DNA from: Lichenostomus cassidix
Lineage: Eukaryota > Chordata > Aves > Passeriformes > Meliphagidae
DNA: 64,000 nt
Assembly (NCBI GenBank): GCA_008360975.2
Contig: CM039184.1
Location: 55,456,797-55,520,796, forward strand
Direction of reading: 5' to 3'
The position numbers were made by a program, and so were the translations under genes. The notes under the pieces are model-generated. The model saw only the letters and a program-made list of their open reading frames with translations, was not told the DNA's origin and searched no databases. Of the stretch, positions 36,600-48,993 are shown one piece after another (the stretch's first letter is position 1; the number at the start of each line of letters is the position of its first letter).

Positions 36600-39500
36600 C
36601 CGTATTGATTAGACGTCCACTGAAAAAGAAAATCATGTGCTTAATACATCATGAGACATTTTCTATACAGAGCAAAACTTAAATAGATATTAAGGTAAAC
36701 ATTGACAGACTATTTTGACATATTGCCAGATTATCAGTAATGAAAATATACCATACAGAGCAAACAAAAGAGAATAAAGATCTCGGAGGATAGTAGTGTT
36801 TTAATTTATTTCTCATATTTTTACAAGACAGGAATAAGTCATAAGCTGTTGTTCAGAGAATCAATATATATTATAGTGAATATCATCTATATGCAGTATT
36901 TCAGCTATATCCAATCAACACTTGGTACAGAATGGTTTACATATCCCTGAGTACACCAAGTTAAGGGGTCTGGAACTGTTATTGTAAAAGATAAACCTGA
37001 AAAGTGATTGCTGTGGATTAGAATATATTTTATTAATGACTTAAGCGCAATATATACCTACATAAAAATGGATTGTTTTATCAGAACCATTCTGAAATAT
37101 TAAAATCCTATAAACTCTTATAAGGATCCCTCATTTTAATGTTTTTTAAAACATGTACTCTTCCATTAGGTACAATTTAAAAGGAATAAGACAGTAGAGC
37201 TCCTGGCAGCTCTGTGAATATAGGTACTCATGGATTTTAATGTTCTGGCTTCTCTTCTGCCTAAGCTTTTTGGGGTTTTTTTGGGCTTTCTTTAGTTGTT
37301 TTTTTTTTTTGGACAGCTCTTCTCATTATAGGCAAAGATGATATCCCATCACTGATTTTTTGTTGTTACCTTACCATTGGATCTGAGCATATATTTCATC
37401 TCTCACAACTTCAAGCTTTATGAGGAAAGCTTAATGAAGCTTCTAGAATGTGATGGCTTATTTTGACCCATGATGCTAGCATGTAACTTATTATTTACTA
37501 GTTAGAAAAATAAGTTGAGGAGGAAAACTGAAAATCCAATCCTAATCTGCCATCAGATGCTCTCAAATGTCTTGAATTTATTTCCTGTCAAGAAACAATG
37601 ACAAAATGATGACTAAGTTTTGAAACCTCTTATTCCAGAAAAAAATATTAGTCAATATATTAGCTACAGATTATTTTTTCATAGAAATCTGAGTAGGGGA
37701 TCATTAATTTATTTCTCGTATGATAAGAATCCTCCATAAAATATAGGAGGATATTTTATATCTTGTTACTTTTCATTTTGGAACCATGAAATACTAAAAT
37801 ACTTTTTAAGAATCTGAAAAAAAAAATTTTTACAGATCCAGAAAATGTCTTTGTTAGATACTGTTTATATTACCACAAATTTTATCATGAAGAAATAGCT
37901 TTGTTCTGCAGTGAAAATACAATAAATCTATTTATTACTGCTGCTATTGAGTAAAATTCTAAGTATCAAACCATTTAGAAGTCAATAAAAAGAATAAAAG
38001 CGGGGTGAGCCTAACACTCTTCCACGCAAATTTGAATAGACATCCAGATCTTGTTACATGCAACCTAAATTAATTAACTGAAAACTGAGAAAAAAAATCC
38101 CAAATTTCAACTTAGATACACTTTTACTATGGAGATTCATTTATATAGTTCTAGTTTTTAGTTTAGCCTTCATTTTATGCGCAGTATAGGAAAAAAATTG
38201 GCAATATAGATTTATAACTACACAGATAACAAATGAACGACTACTATGACAGTATCCTGAGAAGTTCTTGCTATTGCATGATGATGAAGAACTGTCCTGG
38301 TAAAAAAGCATGGGCTGCTAATTATAGTAATTGTTTTCAGTGACAATTTAGATTCAGATATGAGCTTTCTAGAGAATATGAAATAATCAGGTAAAAGTCT
38401 TTAAGTTTTGGCTCTTCTTACAGAAACCAAAGTATTTTAACACAAGGAAGTGGAGGGTTTTCCCAAAATATGTTAGCTATTGTGCTGCTGTGTACATTGT
38501 ACCTATAGGTGAGTTGATTTACATATAGACCCCAGATCACACTGCAAAAATCTGTGTGTCCAGAATATAAACCAGCTGTTGTCACTAATTATGGCCACCA
38601 AACCTCATTCCCAGTAGTCAAAAGACCTCATTTCTGGAAAGACATCTGGAGATTGGCACTAACAAACTGTTGTTTTCAAATAATCCTGTCTTGAAATAGG
38701 TGAAAGACTAACTGGGAAAATAGATGAAGAATTTACTACAGCTTTCATATTCCTGGCAACTTATACTGGCATTCTACTGCAGACACCGCTTTTAACATCT
38801 TGCTTTCATAAATTTCAAATAAAAAGATAATGATGTCAAAGATATGGTGTTAGATCTGGCATCAAGAACATAGTTTACATATACAGTGATAAACTCCTTT
38901 ATATAATAGAAGGAAATAGCTAAGAATTCAGTTTTATCAAGCATATCACAGTACAACTAGAATAATGAGTCTAAGGACAATTTCTCAGTATGCAGATGTG
39001 ATTAAATTGGGTGGAACAGCAAGTAATGAGGAGTAATAAACTAGGACTTGAATCACTGAAGAAATATGCCTGAGCTAATTTATAGTAAATAGGTTTTGAC
39101 AAAGACGGATGTATTGTAAGGTGTTAAAAGGAAAGCAACCTCATCTGTGGGAATGGAATGGTGCAGAAATCTTCTCATTTCAGACAGATAATCCACACCT
39201 CTGCCAGTACCCTATACAGTACACTTTGCACATAAGCAGCACTTTGTATGTAAATATTGTTCCACAGCAACAGTAACATGACAAGAAAAGAAAGACTGTG
39301 AGGCATCAAAAAGAAGCCAATCAAAAGGGAAGAAAAAAGAAAAAAATTGGAAAGAGTGGGAAAAACCAGAAGTAGAAAGTATTTCAAATTTGGTTGAACC
39401 CTTCAAAGCTAGATTCAAAGACAGATTGAAGAGAAGAATCCCGCTTTAGTAGGAAGAATCAAGTAGATTGAATAGTCCATTCTTTTCTGTGTTTAAATCC

Positions 39501-41360
39501 TTATTAGTCTTTGTGAAATTACAGAGTGCTGTTTCCTTTCCAAGTTGAAAAAATGTTGCTAAGTGTTGCCTTTGAAAATGCAGCAGCTTTTTCCTTATTC
39601 TCTATTTCTTTCTGCACTTTATTGAAAATTTAAGTCTCAACAGAAATAGATTTTGGAAGGTTAGTAAAGACAAGTGTTTTAAACTTTACCTGCTTGCCTA
39701 ATACTTAAACCAATGTAGCCTAGAGAACTCATTGAAATAAAAACTCTGAACATACACACGCATCCCACAATATACTGGATTCTGTCATTCTATGTGCTTT
39801 TGGTGACTGTAAGCGTATATGCCCTTTTTATTCACTCTGGGCTCTTCAGTCGTTCTAGAAGGCCTTTCTGTCCCTTTTTAATTACCCAGACTGTTCCTAA
39901 CTACACTCTAATTCTCCCTCTTTATTTACCACAGTCACCACCCTTGACCTGAATCCAGCCCAAGTTCAAAAATTGGTTTTACCTTCAGAGTGAGCCATCT
40001 TAATCAGTTTCTCTTCAGCCTGATGTTTGAGTAATAACCATGAATGAAATCTAATGTTAAATGTGTGCCAATATGTCCTTTTCCTGTATGGGATACTGAA
40101 GGGAAATCAGATTCAGAAAAGGAAAGGTCTCATTTTGTCATACTCAGAGTTTTCTTCATGGTTCTGAAACATGCATTTATGTATCCAGAAATGAAGTAAA
40201 CAGGGACTATCTACAATCTTAATCTGGTCACTGTGTTATCACCAAAGTTATTGGAATATATTTTAAAGCATAAAATTGACATTGGTTTTCCTGTTATACT
40301 TTTGATTTCTTGATACTTGAATGCATCAACTGCTTATTACAACTGTCAATATATCAGTGCACTGAGAAAGCAAGAAAGGGTTAGTGCCTTAATACTCTTG
40401 ACTATTGCAGCTGCTTATTGGTGAAGTCACAAACTATAAACTGGATTCTTTTGAGATTTTCTATTTGTATCCACTCCTGGAATAAGTCTGATGACATATT
40501 AAGATGAAATACAAGTAGAAAAGACCTGATCTTCACATCACCTATTGACCGTAAAATGAGCGAAATGTTTAACATAGTACAATTTAGGCTATCCTATTTC
40601 TTGCTCTTTCTATGCTGAATTAAAATGCCAGTTTTTTATGTTTTAGACTTGCATTGTTAGAAAGTAGGCGCTGTACATAAAGTAATAGAAGGAACACAAA
40701 GCCTGCCTGTCTCATTTTCTCTGTCTTTCAAATTTATCTAATCGAGAAGGAAACTAATCTCTGCTTTGTCTCTGTCTCTGAAGTATATCAGTTCACAGGG
40801 GAAGGAGAAGAACCAGTATAATTTTCAAAATAAAAAACCACATTGAAATATGATTTATGATCTTGTAAATTAATTCCATATAATAATTGAAATTAAAGTT
40901 TGCTTGAATAAGGTGTTGCTTATGCAAAGTATACAATCACCAAACTTCATAGTAATGGAATACTCTTAAAAATGTATTAAATTAAATTTAATTTGATAAA
41001 GATGTGAAAACTTCTGTCTAGAGGAGTAAAAATTCATTTGAAGCAAATATTACAAAACAACCATATATCTCACCATTATTTTCATGCTCATATAATATTT
41101 CTTTAAGACTTCTGGCATGCCTTAGGAGGCCAAATACACTTCCAGAAAGGCAGTGTGAAACAGAGAATCACCAACAATCCCAATCACATTCTACTGTGAC
41201 TATATATGCATTTCCATCAAGAAAGATTATAATTATTGGGTTTCAGCAGGGATATTTTACTATCAGGGAAAAATAAAATATCCATTTCAGAATTAATATA
41301 ATGTTGAACAAATATCTCTTGAAAGAGATATGACAAAAATAAAAAGCTACTACAGCTATT
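36600..41360. other. Unique AT-rich DNA, no gene seen
   Basis: Only frames of up to about 70 codons are seen, around 39175-39418 on the minus strand, and two of these overlap. A T-rich tract with interspersed G runs sits at 37268-37311. No repeat family was recognised. Confidence 0.6.
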
Positions 41361-41369
41361 TTAAGGTTG

Positions 41370-41420
41370 TACTAGTGTACTGGTACTAGTCCTGTAATAC
41401 TAGTGCTATAATACTAGTAC
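41370..41420. repeat. ACTAGT-rich imperfect tandem cluster
   Basis: Four ACTAGT hexamers lie within about 50 bases, separated by related spacers (GTACTGGT, CCTGTAAT, GCTATAAT). It resembles a tiny decayed minisatellite. Confidence 0.7.
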
Positions 41421-43018
41421 TGCTTTTGCCAAGTCTTTGTTTCTTTACCCACCATCTCTGAATCTCTTGCCTAACCTGGTGATACTTAGACTGTTGAGAT
41501 TGTCTTTTTGCTGTTTTACATATGACTACTCTGTTTCTTTGATGTATAGACATATATTTCTAACAGTAATTATCATTAGAAACATTGATGTTTGACCTCA
41601 GGTTGTGGTATTTTCAAATTTCTAAGCCTTTTCTAATAAGTAAATGTATGAAGTCAGAGGTAGCAGAAGACTACAATAAATCAAAATCTGATTATTTGTG
41701 TCAGAAATAGTGCCAGTGACTCACTCTGTGTTGCCCTCACTTGTTTATATTTGGGGTTCAGATAAATTAGTGATGAGCATGGGAGCCAAATGAAGCCATA
41801 AGATCTCTTCATTAAGAATCCTTGTTTTTTTCCCCATCCAAATAAGCAACATTTCATCATTCTATAACATCAAAGAAATTGGGTCCAAAGAGTTCTATTA
41901 TGAGCCATTGAATAACTGAAGTTGATAAAAAGACACAGATTTCTGGCAGCAAAGGATACACAACCAAGGAGTGTTCATTAGCTGCAGAAAAGAAAGGAAA
42001 TTATACAACTGGCCATGTACTGTTTCCTTAAGTGCCATTGTCTGTACAGCACTCTGGCTCCACAGCCATGATCATGGAAATAACACTTCAGAAGTTATTT
42101 ATAAGCCTGAAGATACCCATAACGTTCAGTTAGAAAATTAAATGGATCTTCCCGCCGCCATACCTTCATTTTCTTCCTCTGATGCATCAGTTTTGAACTA
42201 CCTGACGAAAACACAGATGTGCCTTTGAGCACCAGCAGCAGGATTTGCTGTGATCCTTGCCTGAACTTCATGGTTAAACACTCAACACCTGACTAAATGA
42301 ACACATCACTGAGCACTAGCTCTAAAGATTCTCTGTGTGAGACTGAAATGAAACAATTATCAGTGTCAGTGTCACAAGCAACTTATCCTTTCCTTAAAAT
42401 GGTATATGTGGGAATAAAAGGGTTGAAAAATAGATGATTGGTGAGGAAAGAGAAAAATAAGTTGGTTTTAAAATTGTTTTCACACAAAGACAGACCTTGC
42501 ACCTGGAAGATGTTAGAAAACAGTGTGAGAGAATTCACATATTTGTGTTTACTTTGGGTTGTTTTCTGTCTGCTGAAGAAGAAATAGAATTTTCTCAGAG
42601 TAGATAAAAGGATGTTAAAGACTTTAAGAGCCTTTTCAATAGACTGGGACTTCCTTATAAGAGGCAAAAGGGAGGTAGGAGGTTTTGGGGACTGTAAAAC
42701 CCCATGTGGTGACAGACTGCGTGTGCTTCAGGCCTTTTGATATGTAATGCAGGGCTCAGGCCCTATCACTTTTGCCCCTGCTAAAATGAACTTAGCAGTG
42801 TAGGTGTCTCTGTTAGTGTTTTGGAATTCCCCAGCCAGAGACATGATGGAATAAATCTACTCTTTGCACTTCAGCCAGGTTGTTGACGTCTTGGTGCTAC
42901 CTGCATATATTTGGTTCACACAGCATAAAAATGTATTATGCAGCACAGATTTTCAAAGGATTATTCCAAGTGAGATATCCCAGCTTCCTGGGGTTTTTTA
43001 CTTGTTATTGTTAATTAC
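41421..43018. other. Unique DNA, no gene seen
   Basis: A 94-codon minus-strand frame at 42383-42667 has no recognisable features. The 42120-42330 part contains CCCGCCGCCATAC, an unusual CpG-bearing patch, followed by a TGATGCATCA palindrome near 42180. It could be regulatory, but this is weak. Confidence 0.55.
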
Positions 43019-43027
43019 CATCATCAC

Positions 43028-43065
<38 letters not shown>
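43019..43065. repeat. (ATC)n microsatellite
   Basis: About fifteen CAT/ATC units with a CAC variant near each end. The polyisoleucine-containing plus-strand frame across it (42864-43100) is a translation of the repeat, not a protein. Confidence 0.93.
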
Positions 43066-43368
43066 CCTCTATGCTAATGCTATCAAACACATTCAAATAA
43101 ATTCTTTTCAGATCTGTGTCTCTATGGACACAATATTCCTTTGAGGGAAATATTGAAGCAGTTCTGCTTTGCTGCTTATACAGAAAAGAGTCTAGTCCAA
43201 AGCATATCCAAGGCTGTCCATGTTCTAATTCCAGAATTCTTCTACTTTACAGCACTGCAAATAGAGTTTGAGCTCAGGGAGGAGTGAGTGAAGAGGTTAT
43301 TTCCTTTTTGAACATATATCACATTTATTTTCCTCTTCAGTCACTTGGCACAATGAGAAGTGATTTTG

Positions 43369-43475
43369 TGGGGGTTTTTTTGTATTGGCTTTTTTTTGTT
43401 GTTTTTTGTTTGGGGGTTGGTTTTTTTGGTTTTTTGTTTTGTTGTGTTTTGGTTTTTTGGTTTAGTTTTTTTTCC
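43369..43475. repeat. G/T-rich low-complexity tract
   Basis: About 100 bases are made almost entirely of T runs separated by one to five G bases on the plus strand. The 82-codon plus and 73/74-codon minus frames through it are compositional artefacts: Phe/Leu/Gly/Val-rich on one strand, Lys/Asn/Gln/Thr/Pro-rich on the other. Confidence 0.85.
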
Positions 43476-43849
43476 CATAATAAATGCTGGTTTGCTTTTA
43501 TAAATGTGGTTTTTATATCTGTCAGTTTGTAGCATGATCTTGGAAAGACAAGAAGCATCTACCATCTTGTAAAATAGAAAATAAATCTCTGCTAAGTTTA
43601 TGAAGGTTTATGAACACCAAGGTGCTGGTGTTGAATATTGAAACGAATTCAGAAAGCCCCCTAAACTAAAAGAGGTTCATATGTACCTTCAAGAGGCACA
43701 GTCCTTGCTCTGAAATGCTATTTGCTGATTATAGCAAAACTATTTCTCATGTTGCTCCCACAAGACTGCAGGAAAATGAAAAAATCCAAACCCCAAAATT
43801 AAAAACCAAACGGCAGAAAAACTCATTATAGCATTCTTGTCCATGAAGA

Positions 43850-44508
43850 TGTGAGAGGCTGGAAAGATTGATGTCTCGAGACATTTTGGGGGCGTGTGTG
43901 TTTGGGGGAAGGGGAGGTCAGACCTTGTTCTGGTGAAACAATGCCCTGCCCTGCATTCCCCATCCCTAGAGCCTGGATGCCAGCCTGGCAGTGGCTGCCA
44001 ATCCCTGGCACACCCAGGCAGTGCTCCACACCCCACCTGGAGGCTTGGAGCCCAAATCCAGCCCCAGAGTGACCAAATGACCAAGTTCCACCTGGGGGAA
44101 TGGACCAGGGAGTTCAAGGGATATTTAAGGCTGAATATGAGGTGAGCATGTTTTGTCCCTTCCTCCTCTTGGAATTTCTATCAGCTGAACACTGCTGGAA
44201 CCCAGGAGTTGGTATCCATATGTGTCCTTTTCTATATTTTTCCTGTCTTTTTCTCCTTCTCTTTCTTCTTCCTCTAATTCCTTCTTAGAATTTTTGGGTA
44301 ACTTAAAATCAAATAGGCTTAGGGTTGTCTAAGTTGAATGGGCTAATTTAATGCTTTGAGAAGTGTTTTATGTTGATTTAATGTTGCACAAGATCATTTG
44401 CCAAAGTTCTCTGATTTTCTAAAGTTGCCAGTAAAGTCTGTTTTTGTTGTTTTGACCTCTTGAGAATATATTTTCTTTATTTCTCTGAAATGTCTAACTC
44501 AGAGTACA
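43850..44508 (+). mobile_element. Probable solo endogenous-retrovirus LTR
   Basis: The segment contrasts with its surroundings and has LTR-like order: a GC-rich first half, a TATA-like ATATTTAAGG at 44121-44130, a C/T-rich stretch at 44220-44285, and a poly(A)-signal-like AGTAAA at 44430-44435. Tentative ends are TG at 43850 and CA at 44508, about 659 bases. They are flanked by TGAAGA (43844-43849) and TGAACA (44509-44514), a possible six-base target duplication with one mismatch. No primer-binding site or internal gag/pol/env-like frame follows, so this appears to be a solo LTR with no coding capacity. Its wording resembles songbird ERV LTRs as I remember them. Family assignment and exact ends are uncertain. 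Confidence 0.6.
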
Positions 44509-44514
44509 TGAACA

Positions 44515-47500
44515 ACTGTAAGCCCTTTTAAAATCTGCATTGAGTAAGTTTTTTGGGGGGTTACAGAAGATAAAAAATAATTTTACTGCTTGATGATCGC
44601 AAGATGAGTAGAAAGGATGTTGCACAACTGAAAACCACAGAAGTTCCTAATAAGTGTACTTTCAGTGTATTTAATGTGGTGCTAGGAACCTTCATAAGAA
44701 TTGACATGTTTATTAATTTTGATTGACATGGATAAGCAAAATGGAATTATATTTATTAATATCTTCTTGCAATGATATTTTTTCACTGACAAGAGATTTC
44801 CAGGAACATGGAAAACTTTTTTTTTTTAATATACTGGTGACTCTAGGGAATATCAAGAAATATAGGCTTATCATACTTACTTTCTGATTTTTCTATAATT
44901 GCCTGTTTGATGCTGAAGTTTTTGCAATCTTCAGAACAAAAATTTGCAATATTAATAGCCTCAAACTAGTTTGGGTCTCAGTCAGTCCTTATGGAGATGG
45001 AGTTCAGGCAAATTTTCTCCTCCCTACCTAAGCCTTGGTTTTCTAAAAAGCCAGCAGTGCAGCAAGGAATTTCACCAAAATTTGACTCCATTAGTATCTT
45101 CATGTATGAAAATTCTTATATTAATATTTTTTAAAAAATATGAATATAAAGGACTTACAGCTGAAACATCAGTTACTGAGGCTGAAGTATAATGGAAGAA
45201 AAAGTGAAACATCTAAATCTTCAGCAGCAGGTGACTAGTATTTTGAGTTGGATACCATTTATTGTTCTAAATATTGCATAAGTTAAATTGGAAGGACTGA
45301 GCTGTGGCAAAAATTCTGTGCTTACTATTTTAATGTTAATTTTGAATTCTCTACTTTTTAATGTTTAATTTCTTAATTGGATACTATATGTAGGAATTTT
45401 TTATTTGGTATATGCTATTTATTGACCTGTCATTAAAATATGTATGTTGTTTCTATAATGTTGATTGTTCACTTTTCCTGTGTTTCAGGAACTCAAAATA
45501 ATTTTCAGTTATTCTCTTCATTGTTTCCAGATATTTTACTGTATGCTTTTGTTATTTTGAGTAGGTTTGGTGCAGTGAAGTATGAATGCTGGTTTATCTG
45601 CAAGAGACACATGAAGGTAGAAGTCTCATCAGGCACTTGGGGAAGAAAACACACTTTTCACAAATGAACTGTTAATTTCTTTCCCATTTTGGCACCCATG
45701 TACTCAGGGACATTGGAGCAGCTGTGATGAGGATGATGGATGTTCCAAACTAGTTGTCATTGAATTCCTTCAATTTTAAAAGGTCACAGAGTAAAGAAAA
45801 GGAAAAACCTCTGTTTTGGCAGAGACCAAGTTACCCTGGCATGGCAATCAAGACAACAAATAGCTTAGTGCTCATATCTCACACAAAATCCTAAAAACAT
45901 TTCTAAAATAGTTTTCATCACCTGTTTTCTCTTTAACTCTTTCAGAGATTGATTTTTAGACTTGTGCTTTCATGAATCTTGTGTTCAAAACTTGATCTCA
46001 GTGTATTTGTATACTTCTAATCCCTTATTTAGGCATATTATGCATCCCTCAAGTATCCAGGTAGCACAAATATTCCCGCACAGGCAAAAACTTTATTCTT
46101 TAGAGTCTTTACCACTCTTTTGTGTATCAGTTCTGTACCTATGATCATAGGAAAGATAATTCAATTAAGATTTTACATTTTTTTCAACTGTAGTCACCAG
46201 TAAATTCTTATTTCTTTTCAGCAATAATCCTTGTTTTCTCCCAACTGTCAATCATATTTCTGCGCACATATTTAAAGAGAACAATACTTTCAGCTAGTAT
46301 CTTACATGAAGATTTTCTTCTCATTACTTTTTTTTCATTGTGCATATACTGAGCCATGAAAGTAACTATTTGCCTAACTCCTGTTTAGGTCTGATTTGCT
46401 GATCAAAAAGATATCAGAATACAGACCCCTGATGAATAAGATTCAGGTGCACAAATACCCTTGTGAATTTGCAACAGTAAAACAGAAATTTTCTCACTCT
46501 GCAAATTGTCCTGTTCACATGGAATCCTAAGAACTTTCCGGTGAGAATATAAGTATCTAGTAAGTGTGACTCAGAGGATCCAAGTTAGAGACCTGAAGTT
46601 ACAAAGAATTTGTTTTTCTCCTAGTGCCCACTTACTTCTTCGCTATTTTTAATCCATAATGAGTTGAAACCGTTTCAAGGCTCTTTGTTCCCCATATTCA
46701 CAATGGCAGAACTCCTAAAGAATCCTAGATGCCCCATCTTTGCTATAGGTAACATTACTTAGCACATCCTTTTTTCTTCCCCTTAAGCACAGAAGAGCTT
46801 TTCTCCTCTTGATCATTACAGGTTTTGGTTTTTTTCTAAAAATCTTGGAGTTAATCTTTATTGAATTAGGGTGATGGAAACATTATGCAATCTTAAATGA
46901 GGATTCACTACTATCCAAAGCATGGGTCTAGTTCTTATGCTTACTGGAAATCTTCTTATATGATAGGATGGAATTTTCTACAGATGAAAAAATGAATATT
47001 TTGTTGTCATTCTGCAGTCAACTAACATATCTTTATTTTTTAATTAAATGTAAATATTCAATATTTGTGATGAGTCTCGGATCAGTTCACTTCCTAGGAA
47101 GAGTATGTTGTGGAAAAGTATTGTGATGTTCTAAAGTAGGAGATGGTGACCTACCAACCTCAGTACTCTCCACACAGAGTTTAAGACATGGTACAAACAT
47201 GACAATAAGTGAACAGAATAGATACCAAAAAACCTGAAACTAGCTGTTCTTATCACAAGAACTCTTGTGAGATGCTAAATAAGACACAAATGCAGCATTG
47301 TCTCTCATACTCTATGCTTGCCAACATGGTTGCACTAAATGCTGTGGGGAAGAAACATCCTTCAGTGACCACTGGCATTCACAATTACACATTCCTAAGG
47401 TGTAAGAAAATGGGAATTCCTTGAAAATTTGTGATTGAGTTTTATCAAAAAAAGTGACAAGACTTCTTCCCACTGTCTGAGAGAAAATGTTATCACAAGA

Positions 47501-48536
47501 AACAAAACAAAATCCACTAAGTAGTCAGTTCCAATAATTTCCTTCCTCCACAGATCACACCTGTAGTAACTGTGTAAATTTCCTGGAAGGAGAGCTTTCA
47601 TGAAGCAACAGTCATTTAACATGTTTAAAGAGAAACAAAAGGGCTCAAAGTAGAGACTGGGGAGTTTAAGACTTCCTGAGGTGAGTTGGATTTATTAATG
47701 AAAATTTCCTGCAAGACATATCCTGGCTGCAATGCAGTATATGTGGTATGTACCCTGAAGACCCAGAGGAGGGAAGTAATGCAGTCTGTTCACACCTGTG
47801 GTCTGGCCATTTCAGTGCAATTTCATATAAACAGAACTGGGGTGCTTCTAAGAGAAGCCATGTGTAAAGGCACTGCCTCCAGAACAGCACAACATTACAT
47901 CAAAGTAGATCCACCCAAAGATCTTTTGGATGTGTGATCACCAAAATGTGGAGAAAGGGAAGAGAAATAGGGATGAGAAGAAAGGGAGTGTGGAATGCTT
48001 CTATAAGTCTGCTAGTAATGATTGTACTTAAATCAAGAGGTTAATTCTCATCTGTTTTAAGATTGTTGTAGAAGGGTGTAAAGTAACATCAGATAAATTT
48101 CACTCAAACATAAATGTTTATCTGTCTGCTTGTATACTTCCATGCACTATTCACAACTGGGAGTTCATTTTTCTAAAAAATTTAGTGCTGCTGGAAATAC
48201 AGAAAGACACCAAAGCAGTACCAATTTAATGGATTAAAACAAAGTACCACTTATGAATCCAGACAGATTTATAATTTCTGTACACTAATAATGTACCGGA
48301 TAAAATCTCCACCACAGCTTGGCTTTGTTAATTCAAAAGCATAAATTCACAGTTAAGAAATAATTTCCCAAGCAAGGATGTATCAGAAGACACCATAAGG
48401 AATTAGTACTAAAAAGCTTTTTCAGATGACTTGAGCCTTTCTACTGAGTATTTTTACAAGTACATATATATAAAAACATATATAATCCAGTCTTAAATGG
48501 GACAAATTAAATTTATTATAAAGCTAGATTTTTTTA
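44515..48536. other. Unique AT-rich DNA, no gene seen
   Basis: Frames of 60 to 83 codons (for example 45440-45667, 47209-47424, 47686-47937) show no family features. A good acceptor-like sequence occurs near 45488 with no convincing exon after it. No interspersed repeat was recognised. Confidence 0.6.
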
Positions 48537-48993
48537 CTGTGTCCAAAGGAGTGCCACGGGGATGGTAAAAGGTCTGGGGCGGAAGCCTTATGAGGAGTGG
48601 ATGAGGTCACTTGGTCTGTGCAGCCTGGAGGAGACTGAGGGGAGACCTCACTGCAGTTACAACTTCCTCACAAGGGGAAGAGGAGGGGCAGACACTGATC
48701 TCTTCTCCCTGGTGACCAGAGACAGTACCCGAAGGAAGGGCCGGAAGCTGAGAGAGGGGAAGTTTAGGTTGCCTATCAGCAAAATATTTTTTACCCAGAG
48801 GGTGGTTGGGCACTGGAACAGCTTCTCAGGGAAGTGGTCAGAGAACCAAGCCTGATAGAGTTCAAGCAGTGTTTGGACATTTCTCTCAGGCACACAGGGT
48901 GACCCTTGGGGTGTCCTGAGCAGGGCCAGGAGCTGGACTCAATGACCCTGATGGGTGCCTTTGAGCTCAACATATTCTATGAGTCTATGGTTT
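48537..48993 (+). mobile_element. CR1 LINE, 5'-truncated 3' end
   Basis: About 457 bases match the well-known 3' region of avian CR1 retroposons. In order: AGGAGTGCCACGGGGATGG, a GAGGTCACTTGGTCTGTGCA block, ACCCAGAGGGTGGTTGGGCA, GGGCCAGGAGCTGGACTCAA, and the terminal ATTCTATGAGTCTATGG. CR1 elements move by target-primed reverse transcription using a terminal octamer-like repeat rather than poly(A), and the ATTCTATG-type tail is that end. Only the 3' end is present, so the copy is dead on arrival. The 97-codon plus frame and the minus-strand frames inside it are not genes. Confidence 0.93.

Noticed and set aside
42864..43100. Plus-strand frame ending in polyisoleucine
   Set aside because: It is produced by the ATC microsatellite, with no domain or splice context.
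43284..43565. Hydrophobic plus-strand frame and Lys/Gln/Thr-rich minus-strand frames
   Set aside because: All are artefacts of the G/T-rich low-complexity tract.
43740..44117. 125-codon minus-strand frame, the longest in the window
   Set aside because: It lies mostly in the GC-rich half of the presumed LTR, where stop codons are rare, and shows no protein family features.
48562..48893. Plus-strand 97-codon frame and overlapping minus-strand frames
   Set aside because: They lie in the non-coding 3' region of a truncated CR1 retroposon.
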